Assembly: GCA_963082875.1 (NCBI GenBank)
Contig: OY720100.1
Span: forward strand, 13,602,591-13,666,590
DNA from: Corella eumyota
Lineage: Eukaryota; Chordata; Ascidiacea; Phlebobranchia; Corellidae
Length of the DNA: 64,000 bases
Direction: 5' to 3'
A program made the translations under genes and the position numbers. The notes beneath the pieces are model-generated. The model had not been told where the DNA came from. It searched no databases and saw only the letters and a program-made list of their open reading frames with translations. Positions 33,701 through 45,080 of the stretch are shown one piece after another; position 1 is the first letter of the stretch; the number at the start of each line of letters is the position of its first letter.

Positions 33701-36130
33701 ATTTGATTGTCTATTTCTTTATTTTAACCAAAGAATTAAATTTTAAAAATATTTATATATATAATTTTTTAGTTAACTTCGAGATCACTCCCAGACCTGG
33801 AAGAGGATGATCGATTGCTCCCCATCCTAAGATCTTTTAACCAGAATGCTCTCTCCACTTCTTATGATCCAAAGAAAAACGAAGGAAATGTGTCAATCAA
33901 TGATTTGGATGAGGTAAAAATGGAATACCATTTAAAAAAAATTTTTATTTAAATTATTTTGTTTATATTTAAAAATATTACACAAACGTAATTATTTTTT
34001 TTTATCATTTTGTTAATATTAGTTATCCAGAACATCTTACCCTTTATGCATGCGGCAATTGCATAATGGCCTTAAAGAAACTCATCATTTAAAACATTGG
34101 GGAAGAATGCAATATAGTTTGTTTTTAAAAGGAATTGGGGTAACTCTACAAGATGCTTTGAAATTTTGGAGAAGAGAGTTCGGTAAAGGAATTGGTGAAG
34201 AAAAGGTAACAAAAGTTAGGATATTAGCATGTTGAAATAAATGGAGAAAATTTATATTTTTTTGAATACACAAGATCTATGCTTTAGTTTCATTGCTGCA
34301 ATGATGCAAAAACTTTTATTCTTAAATAAATTAAGACAGTTTATCAAAGATTTTATTTTTATATTTTGTTTTACTTTTTTGTGCTACCAGTCATTTGATA
34401 ATTTTTTTTAGATTTTTTATCTTAAATATTACAAGCTTTTTTAGAGCTTAAACAGTCCCATTTGTTACTCTAACCCGGCTGAATCTTTAGCAGTTTGAAA
34501 TACTATTTATATATATGGATAGGTTATAGACTAGTTAATTATAATTGACTTATAATAAATCTGCTGATTAGTTTTAATTTTGACTCGCTTTAATTTGACT
34601 TAAAAAAAATTGGAATTTATACAACCTATTTTTATATAGTTTGAAAAGGAGCATGCTTACAATATAAGGCATGGGTATGGAAAGGAAGGAAAAAGAACAA
34701 GTTATTCCCCATATAGCTGTAAAACAATTATCATGAAAAATTCACCTACTGTACAAGACCATCATGGTATAATAGTTTTTGAAATAAAAAAAGGAGATAT
34801 ACTGATTATTAAATAGAATTTATTTCAAAAAATATTAGCTTTTTTTTTTATAAAACTATACTTTATTTGATAAGAATTTGTTACCATTTAAGTCTAATGT
34901 CTTTCAATTTTTTTAAAAACATGTATTCCTACTGCATAAAACCATTTAACAATAATGGGTATGTTAACATTTGACCACTTATGGCATAAATGATTGGTTG
35001 AAATGCTTTGCTCAACTACATAAGATCCAGTGTTCAATACTCTCATATGTTCAATACTACTGTAATGTCCCTTAGAAGGCGTCATAAACAATATCAACTT
35101 TTTTGGACAAAAAAAAATCTCTAGAATAATATTGAGTAATTTTAGTTTTAACCTTAACTACTAAAGTCAACTTAAGACTAGATCATGGTAACATATGTTA
35201 CTCCATGTTAAGGCAGTAAAACTGGCACTTAATAATTACTAAATGTGTTTAATTCTATTTCTAGGATGTCCCTTTAAGCATAGCTCTCCTGAACTACTAA
35301 AACAAAAGTTAAAAAGTTATAAATGTAGTGGTGATGTCGTTGAAGAAATTATTGCCCTGGTTAAAGGACAACATTTTCAAATTGCTTGCCAGAAGTATTT
35401 TGAAGCAACACATAAAGTAAAACAATCACAAAATAATTTATTTCATGTTTTTAACTAAAAATTAGAAATATATTTGTTGACAGGTTGAAAGTTCTACATT
35501 TCAAGTAACTCATCCCAATTTATATTTTGATGAAAGTCAAAAAATACTGAATGGTAAGTTGTGATATAATAAATTTTGTTTTTCTGGTGTGTCATGGTTT
35601 CATACTAATTTTCATGACTTTTTAATAATTTTACCTATTTTAATTAACTGTTAAAAAAAGTATTATGGGTTGTAAAAATCTTGTATTTTTTTTTTTATTT
35701 TTAAAGGTCGACTACACAGCCTTAACAAAATTACGTAAATCCTGAGTTGATTTTAGCAGTTTAGGATATTATTGATAGTTGTCTTTTAACAACATATGTG
35801 CTATTTCCCTTACTTTAAAGCACTACAGTATAGAATTAGTGGGAATCGAAACCAGTCCCTTGTGTAGTAAAACCAAATGTTCTAACCACTACACGACTCG
35901 ATTGACATTTTACTATGTAAACTTCATTATTTAAAAAAAACTAATGTTAAAAATAATTACTAGGTGAAAAACCCTCTTCTTTACCCAACAACCGTGGGGC
36001 CAAGAAGGCAGAGGTGTTTACCCCAAAATGGTCTGAACCCCTAAACAAAGCAACCCCGACCAAAAAACCCAAGAATGATTGGGAGGACTCTGAACTGGAA
36101 CAAATGATGATGGATTACACAGAAACTTAA
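30789..36130 (+). CDS. PRIM2: DNA primase large subunit
   Basis: Thirteen exons: 30789-30862, 31228-31328, 31814-31923, 32104-32198, 32548-32668, 32999-33151, 33288-33368, 33773-33913, 34023-34205, 34640-34766, 35265-35416, 35484-35553 and 35964-36130. Phases agree throughout and give 524 residues (human 509). Strong matches include [42 protein letters not shown] with [11 protein letters not shown], and [16 protein letters not shown]. The four cysteines that bind the 4Fe-4S cluster are all kept (C301, C380, C397, C437). The product partners PRIM1 within pol alpha-primase and makes the RNA primer. The C-terminal linker after the Fe-S domain is basic and ends in an acidic stretch. Several introns contain old SINEs. 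Confidence 0.97.
31021..31043. repeat. (TA)n microsatellite in PRIM2 intron 1
   Basis: About 20 bases of alternating TA. Confidence 0.85.
31425..31712 (-). repeat. tRNA-derived SINE in PRIM2 intron 2
   Basis: Minus-strand copy, nearly full length: the plus strand shows the reversed tail TGTATATATCTTTATCCTCA, then GACCCAGTCTCGAGTTGCC, and ends with the reversed tRNA-like head ACCACTACACCATGCTGC. Confidence 0.85.
32241..32492 (+). repeat. Diverged SINE in PRIM2 intron 4
   Basis: Head TAGTAGTGGTTAAAATACTT, B box GGTTTGATCC, AATATCCCAAACTGCCAAAG body, short tail. More substituted than the 28811 copy. Confidence 0.7.
33395..33650 (+). repeat. Old SINE remnant in PRIM2 intron 7
   Basis: Landmarks in the right order but decayed: TAGCTTCACTTCATAAGG, GCCTTAGCA, AAGGTGCTATAAA, and AACTTATGTTACTCTATGAG near the 3' end. 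Confidence 0.5.
34440..34600 (-). repeat. Old SINE remnant in PRIM2 intron 9
   Basis: Reversed 3' part of the family: TTTGTTACTCTAACCCGGCT, AGCAGTTTGAAATACTA, then TCTGCTGATTAG. Confidence 0.4.
34970..35225 (+). repeat. Old SINE remnant in PRIM2 intron 10
   Basis: Decayed head (TTGCTCAACTACATAAGATC), AATGTCCCTTAGAAGGCGTC, and AACTTAAGACTAGATCATGG with ATGTTACTCCATGTTAAG near the end. Confidence 0.45.
35705..35910 (-). repeat. Diverged SINE in PRIM2 intron 12
   Basis: Reversed body (CAGTTTAGGATATTATTGAT), reversed B-box region GGGAATCGAAACC, and head TTCTAACCACTACACGACTC. Confidence 0.6.
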
Positions 36131-37472
36131 AATTATGATAATTGTTTAAAAAAATAAAAAAAATATGGGTTTTATAAATTGCCCCCTATAAATGGTCCCT
36201 ATTTGAAATGCTACCCCTCCCCAAAACCAGCCATTTGGTTTAATTACCCCTTTATAAGTTAAATTTTGGTAGATAAATAGTGCTTTACAATGAAGTTATG
36301 TGTAAAATAATGTAAAGGGTTTGCTTATTAAAAAAAATTAAACATTTACAATAAATTACATTACATTTGTATAACAGTTCAGTGGTGTTGATTAATATAT
36401 ATAAACTTGTATTAAAACATATATACTAGCTGTTATGTTATTGCAATATATTCCAGTGGGAATATGTTGTTGTTCTGTTTTTTTTCTTTCTACCTTTGTA
36501 AACAGCTGACAAAAAACTTTTTGCACACGGTGCTTGCGCAATGTTAGGTAATTTTAAGGTCAAAATTAAGTTACCTTTTTTTAGAAAAATCCTTTTATTA
36601 TAGTTCATTTTGTTTAACTTTTTTGTGTGCCATTTATTAGGTAACAAAAAAAATATATACAGTTAACAATACATTGATTCGGTAGGAAAAATGACAAAGT
36701 TCATGATTTAAAAAGTGTTAAAATAATTTTTTTTGTATATATTTTTATCTTCGATGTGGGAAAGTCGAGTGCGCGACTTAAACATAGAGTAACATCAGTT
36801 ACTTCGACCCAGTCTTTAGATATTTAAACATGATTTTACAGTATAAAATGGTCACCAAATCCTAAAATTAATTACCCAGTTGCGAGTTCAAATTCAACTT
36901 TATTAGAATTATAAACTGTTTGGTCATATTATGAAAGGCAAGCTTTAAAATTTGAATATTTCTTTGTTCGAAAAACTTTTAACATCGAATGAACGACGCA
37001 TTGTTTTGTTACGCTCTGTGAGCATAAGAAAAAGGCATGACGTAACGATCAGCTGATCGCTTAAACACGTGACATTGGATCAAAACAATAACAAAGAGCG
37101 TAGAGGGCATTTAAAACATGACTAGATTCTAAGCATTGGCATTTGCGTTGAACAAGTTAGTTAAAACTTATTTTAATCATAGATAACAGTATATTAGGGA
37201 CTGTTTTGTCATAAATACGTTTATTACGCTACCTAAAGGAGTTGCTTAGGTAACGGTGGTATTAATTTGTGAAGTTAGTCGTGAAAGCATTTTAAAAATT
37301 GTTTAAATTTTGCCATAAAAAAGAAAGTAATTTAAAAACGAAATTAGTTTATTTTTTATTAAACGTTGTTAAGAATATAACGCCATATTTAAAATTTAAG
37401 CAGTCTTATATTTTTTTTAGATAAACATACTTTAAGAAAAAAATTTATAATCGTTTGAACTAAAACTTAAAA
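36131..37472. other. Intergenic region PRIM2 to FBXO25/32
   Basis: Holds the PRIM2 3' UTR (AATAAA near 36,155), a C-rich patch near 36,180-36,235, a SINE 3' fragment (36735-36822) and the F-box gene promoter. In the promoter, GATCAGCTGATC near 37,048 and a CACGTG near 37,066 are perfect palindromes, and the sequence is less AT-rich. No further gene is supported. Confidence 0.5.
36735..36822 (-). repeat. SINE 3' fragment
   Basis: Only the reversed 3' end is present: TATATTTTTATCTTCGATGT, GTGCGCGACTTAAACATAG and CGACCCAGTCTTTA. 5'-truncated, as expected from incomplete reverse transcription. Confidence 0.75.
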
Positions 37473-40400
37473 ATGCCTTACATTGGCCAAGATTATAGAT
37501 CTCCAGGTCACAAATGGACTCGTGTAGGATCTTCAAAATGGGAGGTCAAAGACCAAGGTGTCGGTGTCTCAATAGAAACTATGCCAAGGTAAATGTAAAT
37601 TTCAGAAAAAAAAAATTAAATCATTTTTTTATTTTTAAAAATTTATTCAATATATTGTCTATTATGGTTGTTATGAAATATTATCAATTTTTTGGGACAG
37701 AGTAAAAATTTTAATTAAAATTTTAGATTTTTTTAATTTACTATTTTTATCAATGTGTTAATAGTCACTCATGTTGCATATAGGGGTGTGTGTATCATAT
37801 TTCATTTTGATTGCTCAGTTCATATTTGTTCCTAGTAGTCACGTGCTAGTTAGTAACCTCATGACATCATCAAAACACGCACTACGAACGTCAATAGATT
37901 AATTTTAATGCAATTTTTTAATTATTATTGCATCATTTATTTATAGATTATTTTCAATTCTAAAAATAAAGGTTTAAAAAAAGTTTAATTAAATTTGTTA
38001 ACTTAATAGACCCAACATTTTTGTTTAAATTATACTCATTTTTATTATATGTATTTAATAACTAAATAAATAAAAGCAGTCATTTTTTATATTTTATTTT
38101 TTTTCCTATGTACTAATATCTTTTTTTTTTCAATTTTTTTCAATTTTGACCTTATTGTTTTTTTTGAAATTTTTGCTTGCATTGATTTACTTTTACTACC
38201 ATTAGCGTATGTGATAACCATATTTACTTATACCGGTATCTCCTAATATGAATATCTGTGCTTACAAAAGTTTGTCCTTAACAAACAAAAGGCACTGACA
38301 GTATTGTTTGCTGATACTTATATGGGCTTATTGCATTTTTTGTTAAGGTATAAATTGAAACCATTATAATTTAAATTGGAAAACCATTATAATTTAAACA
38401 TATTAGGTTTTAATTAATAAAGGCCTGTGTTTAAGGGCAAAATGTGTAATGTAAGCAGTGTAAATTAAGTTTTTGCATTTTTTCAAAAAAAAATTTAACC
38501 TTATTTTTTGTGTTTTTGTAGGAGTCATGTTAAGAAAATAATTGAAGCTTTTTTGCGACAAATGCAGCAAAAGAAAAACAGAAGTCTGTACAATAATCTT
38601 ACATCAGCGCCAGGTATTCTATACAACATTTCTAAATTTTAGTTGTATATATTTATATATATACCCAGTTTGAAAGATTGTTAAGTTTTTTTTTTTTTGG
38701 CTACGCTTTTGATTTTGTCTAAGAAGATTTTTATTAAAAAATATAATTTATTTGTTGTAGTTTCAAAGTGTAGTGTTCTTGAAGATATGACTTGGTTACA
38801 GGTTGATATAAAAAGCAGTAAAGAGGTAACTTAGTTTTTCTACTTTTTAAAATACATTTTGTTACAATTTCTAAAAAAAAAAATGAAATTAATTGTATTA
38901 AATTGTTTTAGCTATGTATTATTTACCAAAAATTTTAGATTAAAATAGTAATCAGTATATTTTATCTAATTAGTTGCACTAAATAAAGATCAATACATAT
39001 CTATGTTTATCTAACTAACCTTAATATTATAAATACAGAGCCATGGATATACCACTCTTGGTGAACTTATCAGAAGGTTGGATTTGGCAGGAGCGGCTAA
39101 AATGGAATACCGGTTTCCTTACATTCTAAAGGTCACTGAACTTTTGGTCCAATATAAGCTTCATAACCTAAGTGGAATGGCTCAGGCCCATTTATTCCTG
39201 TTAATTGATGCTCTGGTTTTTCAAGGTAATTTGTAATAATTAGTGGGGTTTTAAAAATGTTCAAAAACAAACAGAAACTTTTAAACTGTTTTAAATATTA
39301 GATTTTTTGATAGATGAGATCATATTTTTTGTTAGGGAATGCCTTTTTAGAAATTGAAATTATTGTGTTTTGAGATTAAATTACTTTCTAGTTTAAGATA
39401 ACAGTGTTTTTAGATTTAACTTGATTTAACTTTTCGAATATTTGATAAATGAGATTTTTAGCAGTATTGAAACAACAATATTTTATCAGTATATACATAA
39501 AATATTTAAATAATATTATAAATAATAAAATGGGATTTTTATGTAGAAAAATTTGTGTATCAAAATTGCATTAATTATTAAATAATTTTTTTTAGGCAGT
39601 TAACCATATTTTAAATATCTGAACTTTTTTTTTAGTTTCGAAAACACATTATGGTATTCGTCAAATGAAGCAGATTTTAAACAAATTAATGACCTTTCTG
39701 CAACAACAGTCCAAAAGATCGATGTTCTCTTCAAAAGCTTCATTTTTCAAAAGTCTTGAAAGTGTCAGAAGTTGGAAAAACAAAATAAATCAAATTAGTA
39801 TCCCGCAGGTATTTTGCATTAAAATAAACCAAAATTGTTCTTGTCAAGTAAAATAACTAATTGGCAGGTTTAAGCAACTCAAGGCTAGGCCAAAATTTAA
39901 TTAATTAATTTTATATATAGGTGTTTTATACTTTTATATAAAGGTAATGTACTACAATTTACTAATTGCCATTTAATCTACATCAAACTATCTACGGGCA
40001 TATATAATTTGTAAAAAAAAACAGTTCAAACTACCATTTATTATTTGTGTATCTTAACAATTTAACTAATTATTAAATTTTTTTTATTATATTTTTTTTT
40101 AATGACAAACGCAGTTTTTTATGAACTTTATTGAAAAATGTAACTTTTCTCAGAAACCTTATCAAAAATTCATATTTTTGTTATTTTTTTATCAAAAATT
40201 CATATTTTTGTTATTTTTCGCAGAGGTTTGATCGACATGCATCCTTAACACATCTTCCTTACGAAATATCACGCCAAATTATCCTAAACTTAGATGACTA
40301 TCAAGATATTGTCAACCTTTCAAAAGTTAACAAACATTTAAACTCAATTTGCAACGAAAAATTGATATGGCAGCATCTTTGCGAAAAAAATTTCACACAT

Positions 40401-41770
40401 GTAAGTTTATTTCAATTTATTTTTTAAATATATAAAAAAATTCATGTTTTAATGTCAACTTTTTTAGATTTAGTTATCCTTGATGTGAAAAAGTTAACTT
40501 TACAAGTTAAATAAACATAGAGTAATATCAGTTACCCAACTCAGTCTCAAGTTGCCTTTGGCATTTTGGGAAATTATAGTTATAATTGATAATTCATACC
40601 GCTTATGGCATCTTACTCAAAGGTGCTACAGTATAAATGCGAACCCAAGACATCATGTAGTGAAGCCAAGTGTCTTAACCACTACACCTTGCTGCCAGTT
40701 TTATAAGCAAACTTTGTGATTTTTCAGGAAGAAATAGTTCATGCAAAGAAAGGCTTGGTACGAAAAGCACAAAGAAAAAGGGAGGGAAGAGTTTGGTCAA
40801 AATCGATCGATCTAAACAACAATAATTATGTTGACTTTAACAGCGTGCACGAATGGAAAAAAATTCATGCATTTTTAAACAAGTATAAAAAAAAATTATT
40901 TTCTATGTCAAATAAAGAACTAAACATCAATACCATTTTTAACACTAGACTTTTTTGGTTTAATTTTTAAATAAGTTATGCCAGTAAGGTAAAATACATT
41001 TTTTAAACTTTGTTAGTATTATGTATTATAAACAAATTTTTTTTATTTTGGTTAAAAATATAATTTAAATAATTTTTTGTTTATAGAACCTACACAAAAC
41101 AAGAAAGTACATATACAGAAACTTTGTTATACTGCCATAACTGCAGTGTTGTATTCTGGCAGGTAAGTTACATTTATTTAACATTTTATGTGCTACATTT
41201 TAATAAAATATTGTAATGCAAAAGTGGTTATAACAAAATATTGGAGAAATGAAAGGTCCAAATTTAAAAGTGTTTCACATTTTGCCTGCAGCGTGGTTTA
41301 TTGGTTAGATATTACTTAGCTTTACCACATGAGATCTTGGGTTCGATTCCCACCATCTTTACATTGTAGCATTCTGAGTAAGGTGCTATAAATTATTAAA
41401 ACTGCTAATAAGCAAAAAACAATGGATAAATTTATTATTGGACAATTATAATAAATTGTATCCCAAACTGCAAAAGGTAACTCAAGACTGGGTCGGAGTA
41501 ACAAATGTTAATCTATGTTTAAATTGTAAAGTTGATCTTTCCACATTGAGGACCTTTCCACATTAACATAAAAAAACTTTTCCACATTAACAAAAAAAAA
41601 TTGAAAATAAAAAAAGAAAAGTTAGATTTCTTAAGCTCAAGATTTATTTAAATATATTATTATTTTAGGACACTGGTCATCCTTGTATAGTTGAAAATGG
41701 AAACAGTAAACACGAAATTAATGTGGAAAAAATATCTCCGCACAAACTTATTTCCTTATTTCAATTCTAA
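37473..41770 (+). CDS. FBXO25/FBXO32: F-box protein of the FBXO25/FBXO32 (atrogin) family
   Basis: Nine exons: 37473-37588, 38522-38613, 38761-38825, 39039-39225, 39636-39808, 40224-40400, 40728-40882, 41087-41162 and 41669-41770. All phases fit and give 380 residues (human 355-367). The start MPYIGQDYRSPGHKW matches the family's MPFLGQDWRSPG. The middle has LGELIRRLD (family LGEAFNRLD) and KLHNLSGMAQ. The F-box begins near residue 219 (LPYEISRQIILNL), and the C-terminal zinc-like motif CHNCSVVFWQDTGHPC is closest to FBXO25. The protein is a substrate receptor of an SCF ubiquitin ligase; in vertebrates the two paralogues act in muscle atrophy and neural or nuclear turnover. A single gene before the vertebrate split is expected in a tunicate. 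The exon 7 donor (GTATAA) is the weakest junction. Confidence 0.92.
40153..40218 (+). repeat. About 32-bp tandem duplication next to an exon acceptor
   Basis: ATCAAAAATTCATATTTTTG with TTATTTTT occurs twice in a row directly before the exon 6 acceptor of the F-box gene. It lengthens the pyrimidine-rich region. Confidence 0.85.
40470..40698 (-). repeat. SINE in F-box gene intron 6
   Basis: Reversed tail-to-head order: TTATCCTTGATGTG, CTCAGTCTCAAGTTGCC, CTTACTCAAAGGTGCTACAG, GTCTTAACCACTACACC. Confidence 0.75.
41288..41560 (+). repeat. SINE in F-box gene intron 8
   Basis: Head GCAGCGTGGTTTATTGGTTA, strong B box GGTTCGATTCCC, CTCAAGACTGGGTCGGAGTA and a CCACATTGAGGA 3' end, followed by a short local repeat of CTTTCCACATTAACA. 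Confidence 0.8.
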
Positions 41771-42734
41771 AATTGTTTTTTGCTAAATTGTCATTTTTTG
41801 GTAATGGAAGCAACATCAACATAAAAAATAGCTGCTGTGTTTAAGAATTTCTAAGAACTATTTTACATACAAGACTATTACCATATTTAAAATGTATTTT
41901 TGATTTTCGATTAATTTAAATACAAAAAATTGTTCTGTTTGTTTTTTTTGCCAAATTGGCAGTTGCCCTTTTAGATATCATTTTCTATAAATTCATTCTC
42001 ATTTTGCCATTATTGTTCTTATTGCCCTGTTTTACCTTTGTCATTGGTTCTATTTTGTTTTTGTATTTAAATCACTGTGTAAATAGGAATATTATTTTTT
42101 TGAATATTGTTTTGCTTGTGATAATTCTAATGTGCTTTACAGTTGTATTTTTGTACAAATTTTCAAGGCTGATAACAGCGCCTATTTCGTAATAAAATTT
42201 TGTAAATAAAAAAGCATTTCTTGTACTTTTAGCCATCTTAACACAAGCATATTTGGTCTATTTCATCAGATATGCTTATTGAATTATATGTATTTAACCT
42301 TTTTCTAGTGCCGTAAAGTACATATGACGTTTTTTTAAAAGAAGACCAAAAAATGAATGATAACTAAAACAGAAAATAGTTTATTATGTGCAGTCACCCA
42401 ATCTATTAACCAAAAATGCCCACAAATTTTAGTGTTAACATATGATTGTTTTTGGCATTTTTGAATTAAAGTTTAAGCCTGTATCTAACTCAATGCCCAT
42501 GGCTCTAGTCGGCCTTGATAAACACGCTAAGATTTTGTAATCAAACAAATTTTGCCTTTTTCACTTCAGGCAAAAACGTCATCATTTGATAAATAAGTTG
42601 TTATGATAATCATGAACGTGGGATATAAAAAAAGAAAGGTTTATAATGATATAAATTTAAAAGAAATTTTAAATTAAAAAATAGATGCCTACAAAATAAT
42701 TTTTAATTCTCTTTTAAAGAAACATTTGATCAAC
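41771..42734. other. 3' flank of the F-box gene
   Basis: T-rich 3' UTR with a cluster of AATAAA-type signals at about 42,190-42,212, then AT-rich sequence without a supported feature. Confidence 0.5.
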
Positions 42735-42900
42735 ATCACTTTAAGCTAAAGGAGAGAGGCGCGCGCGTTGATTTGATTCACGCCAAAATTGCAAATTTCG
42801 GCCCCGGGTTTGTAAAGAAGCGCAAGGAATTCTTGAACTGAAACACGTGGTTCTTCCTTGTCTAGACCGCGTGATAGAAGGTGGTTGAAATCTGCACTCA
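42735..42900. other. GC-rich island with open frames on both strands
   Basis: A sharp rise in GC and CpG (GGCGCGCGCG near 42,760, CACGTG near 42,844). Plus strand: an acceptor-like TCTTTTAAAG at 42,720 precedes a frame of about 40 codons ending at 42,841 (ends KKRKEFLN). Minus strand: an acceptor near 42,892 precedes a 47-codon frame ending at 42,746 (includes VSVQEFLALLYKPGAE). Both cannot be assumed real. A promoter or first exon of the locus to the right is an equally good explanation. I recognise neither peptide. Confidence 0.3.
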
Positions 42901-42949
42901 AGTTAAATCGTTAATTCTAAATGTTTTTTGCAACAATTATACAACAACG

Positions 42950-45080
42950 TCAAAAGAGTATAGTGATTATGACGTCATATTGAAGAACAAACTACCTGGA
43001 AAGCAGAAGTTTAAATATTAAAAGACAATTTATATTTTATGACGTCACACAAAAATCAAGAAAGCAAAATCACATCTAGAAGTGGAAGTCAAAGTCAAAT
43101 TTAACTTTAAAGGTCTTAAAGGACGATCTTAGTCCTAATAAGGTAAAATTATTCCATTTTTTTTGGTAAAATTAATTGTGTTTAAAATTTTTGCTGCGTT
43201 ATCTTTTTGTTAATATAAAAACATTTTTTTTATATTGTGTAAAATATAGAAAAGAAGTGAATCAAAAAAATGCATGAATTAGCTAGTGCTGTTAATTACC
43301 TTAAAAATATAATAATTTTCAAAATGTTAATAATTTTTAATGTTAATAAAATAATTTAATCTTTCTTAGATAATGTTTTGACAAAAGTGATTTGTGACGT
43401 ATACCATGACGTCATGGTGATTTGCAAGTTGGTTTAATTATTGGTAAGTAAACTTAAATTTAGTTTTATCAATAAACTAATAATATGTTAAAAAACAAAA
43501 TTAAATTGGTTATATATATATAAATATTTTGTCAAAATGAACTAAGAATTAAAATTTTAACCGTTTATGGAATAATTTTGAGCGCTATATGCTGTATGCT
43601 GCATGGTTTTTATTTATTTTTTATTTGCAAGCTGCTGCTGCGCGCTGCGTTATTGCTAGTTTAAATTAATTAAAATATTTATGCTCATGTTTTTGGATTA
43701 TATTGATATGCTGCTGCGTTTGCCAACTAACTAAATTAAACTAATTTTGGAAACTAATATGCTGTTTGCAATATTAAGTTTAGAGCTGTTGTAGCGACGC
43801 AAATACTTACTCTTCATCTAATCTTTTATATTTCTCTTTTCTATATTACTACTACTTTTCCTGCGCCGCTGCTGCGAATACCCAACATATATTAAAATAT
43901 TAATTAAATAAAATTAACTCTAAAAATCACAAGTAAAGATTAAAATAATTATTCTTAGTTAGTTTGACATGATTATATATTTAAACTATTTTTTTTTTAA
44001 TATATTAGTTTTTTAATAATACCAAGTTCAGTTAAAAACAATAAATTTGCTGCCGACCAATCTGTCGCATTTTTCTTAACTAATCTTATTTTTTATCTTT
44101 TATGTCGTTGGAATTTGAGCATTCTTAAGACCCCTCATGTAACCGCACCAGTTTTTATTCAACGCTATCAATTTAACAATACCCAGTTTATGACGCCATC
44201 ACGTCGGCAATGTGAACGCCTTATCGAGAAAATGTAAAAGTGCACCCAAATAAATTTAAAGGTATTTGTTTAAAATTATTATTTTTTCAGTAACTTTTAC
44301 AACTTAAACTTTTATTTTTTTTGTCGTGAAGTGCAACTGTATTCTGGTTTAAATGTATTTTGATAACTCTCTAATTTTTTCAGATCGATTTTAGCCAATG
44401 GTCTTTTAAAACTTAACATCATAAGTGACGTCATTACAGTCTAAATGACTTCACTCAAAACGCCAGTTCCTGATTATTAAAAGGTAAATACATAACTTTA
44501 TTTAAGCATTAATATTAGGCTTTTTTAATTTCAAGTAGCATTTAAAATATAATTTTATTACCTAAAATGCTGCTTCAAAAAAAAAATTTTGACAATATTT
44601 TATAATTAAGATTGTTTTTTTTTGTTTTCAGTGATAAGTCAACATCATTTTTATGTTCATCTCATCACCAGCAAGTGATGTCATCACTAATTACGTCACA
44701 ACTGATAAGATTAGAACCGGAAAAGGAACTGAACATTCGTTCGTCCTATGCTAAAGGTAAATTGTTTAAAATATTTTAAAATAATAATTTGATAATTTAA
44801 TTTAATAAAATTGTGACGTTATAGCCTTTATATATTTGTAATATTTTTTATCTATGACGTAACCCAACTGGAAAAAAAATAAATGATATATCGTTAAAGC
44901 ATTATGTATTGTATCTTTTAACTTAATGTATGATTACTTTCATCCTTTTTTTAATAATTTTTTTATGTTTAGAAATCCGAAAAGCTGATGTGGTTTATTT
45001 CAATTTTGCCAGTTTTTATCAATTGACGATATTGAATTCAACAATTATGATGTCACGTATGGAGAACGTGACGTATGAAT
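42950..45080 (+). ncRNA. Candidate spliced locus, non-coding or very short-coding, rich in CRE palindromes
   Basis: Exon-like segments with good junctions follow one another: a donor at 43,141 (AATAAG|GTAAAA), 43,374-43,441 (TTCTTAG to a GTAAGT), 44,393-44,483 (TTTTTTCAG to GTAAAT), 44,632-44,756 (TTTTCAG to GTAAAT) and 44,973 onward. Perfect TGACGTCA occurs in four of these segments (42,970; 43,040; 43,407; 44,426). The upstream segments have stops in the frames that would join. The last two join in one open frame: from the ATG at about 44,681 it gives 62 residues ending SRMENVTYE, stop near 45,079. Alternatives: a long non-coding RNA, a micropeptide gene, or exons I have mis-assigned. Confidence 0.3.

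Noticed and set aside
41956-42192. 78-codon hydrophobic frame after the F-box gene
   Set aside because: No ATG near its start, and T-rich 3' UTR sequence naturally reads as Phe/Leu/Ile. It sits directly before the poly(A) signals.
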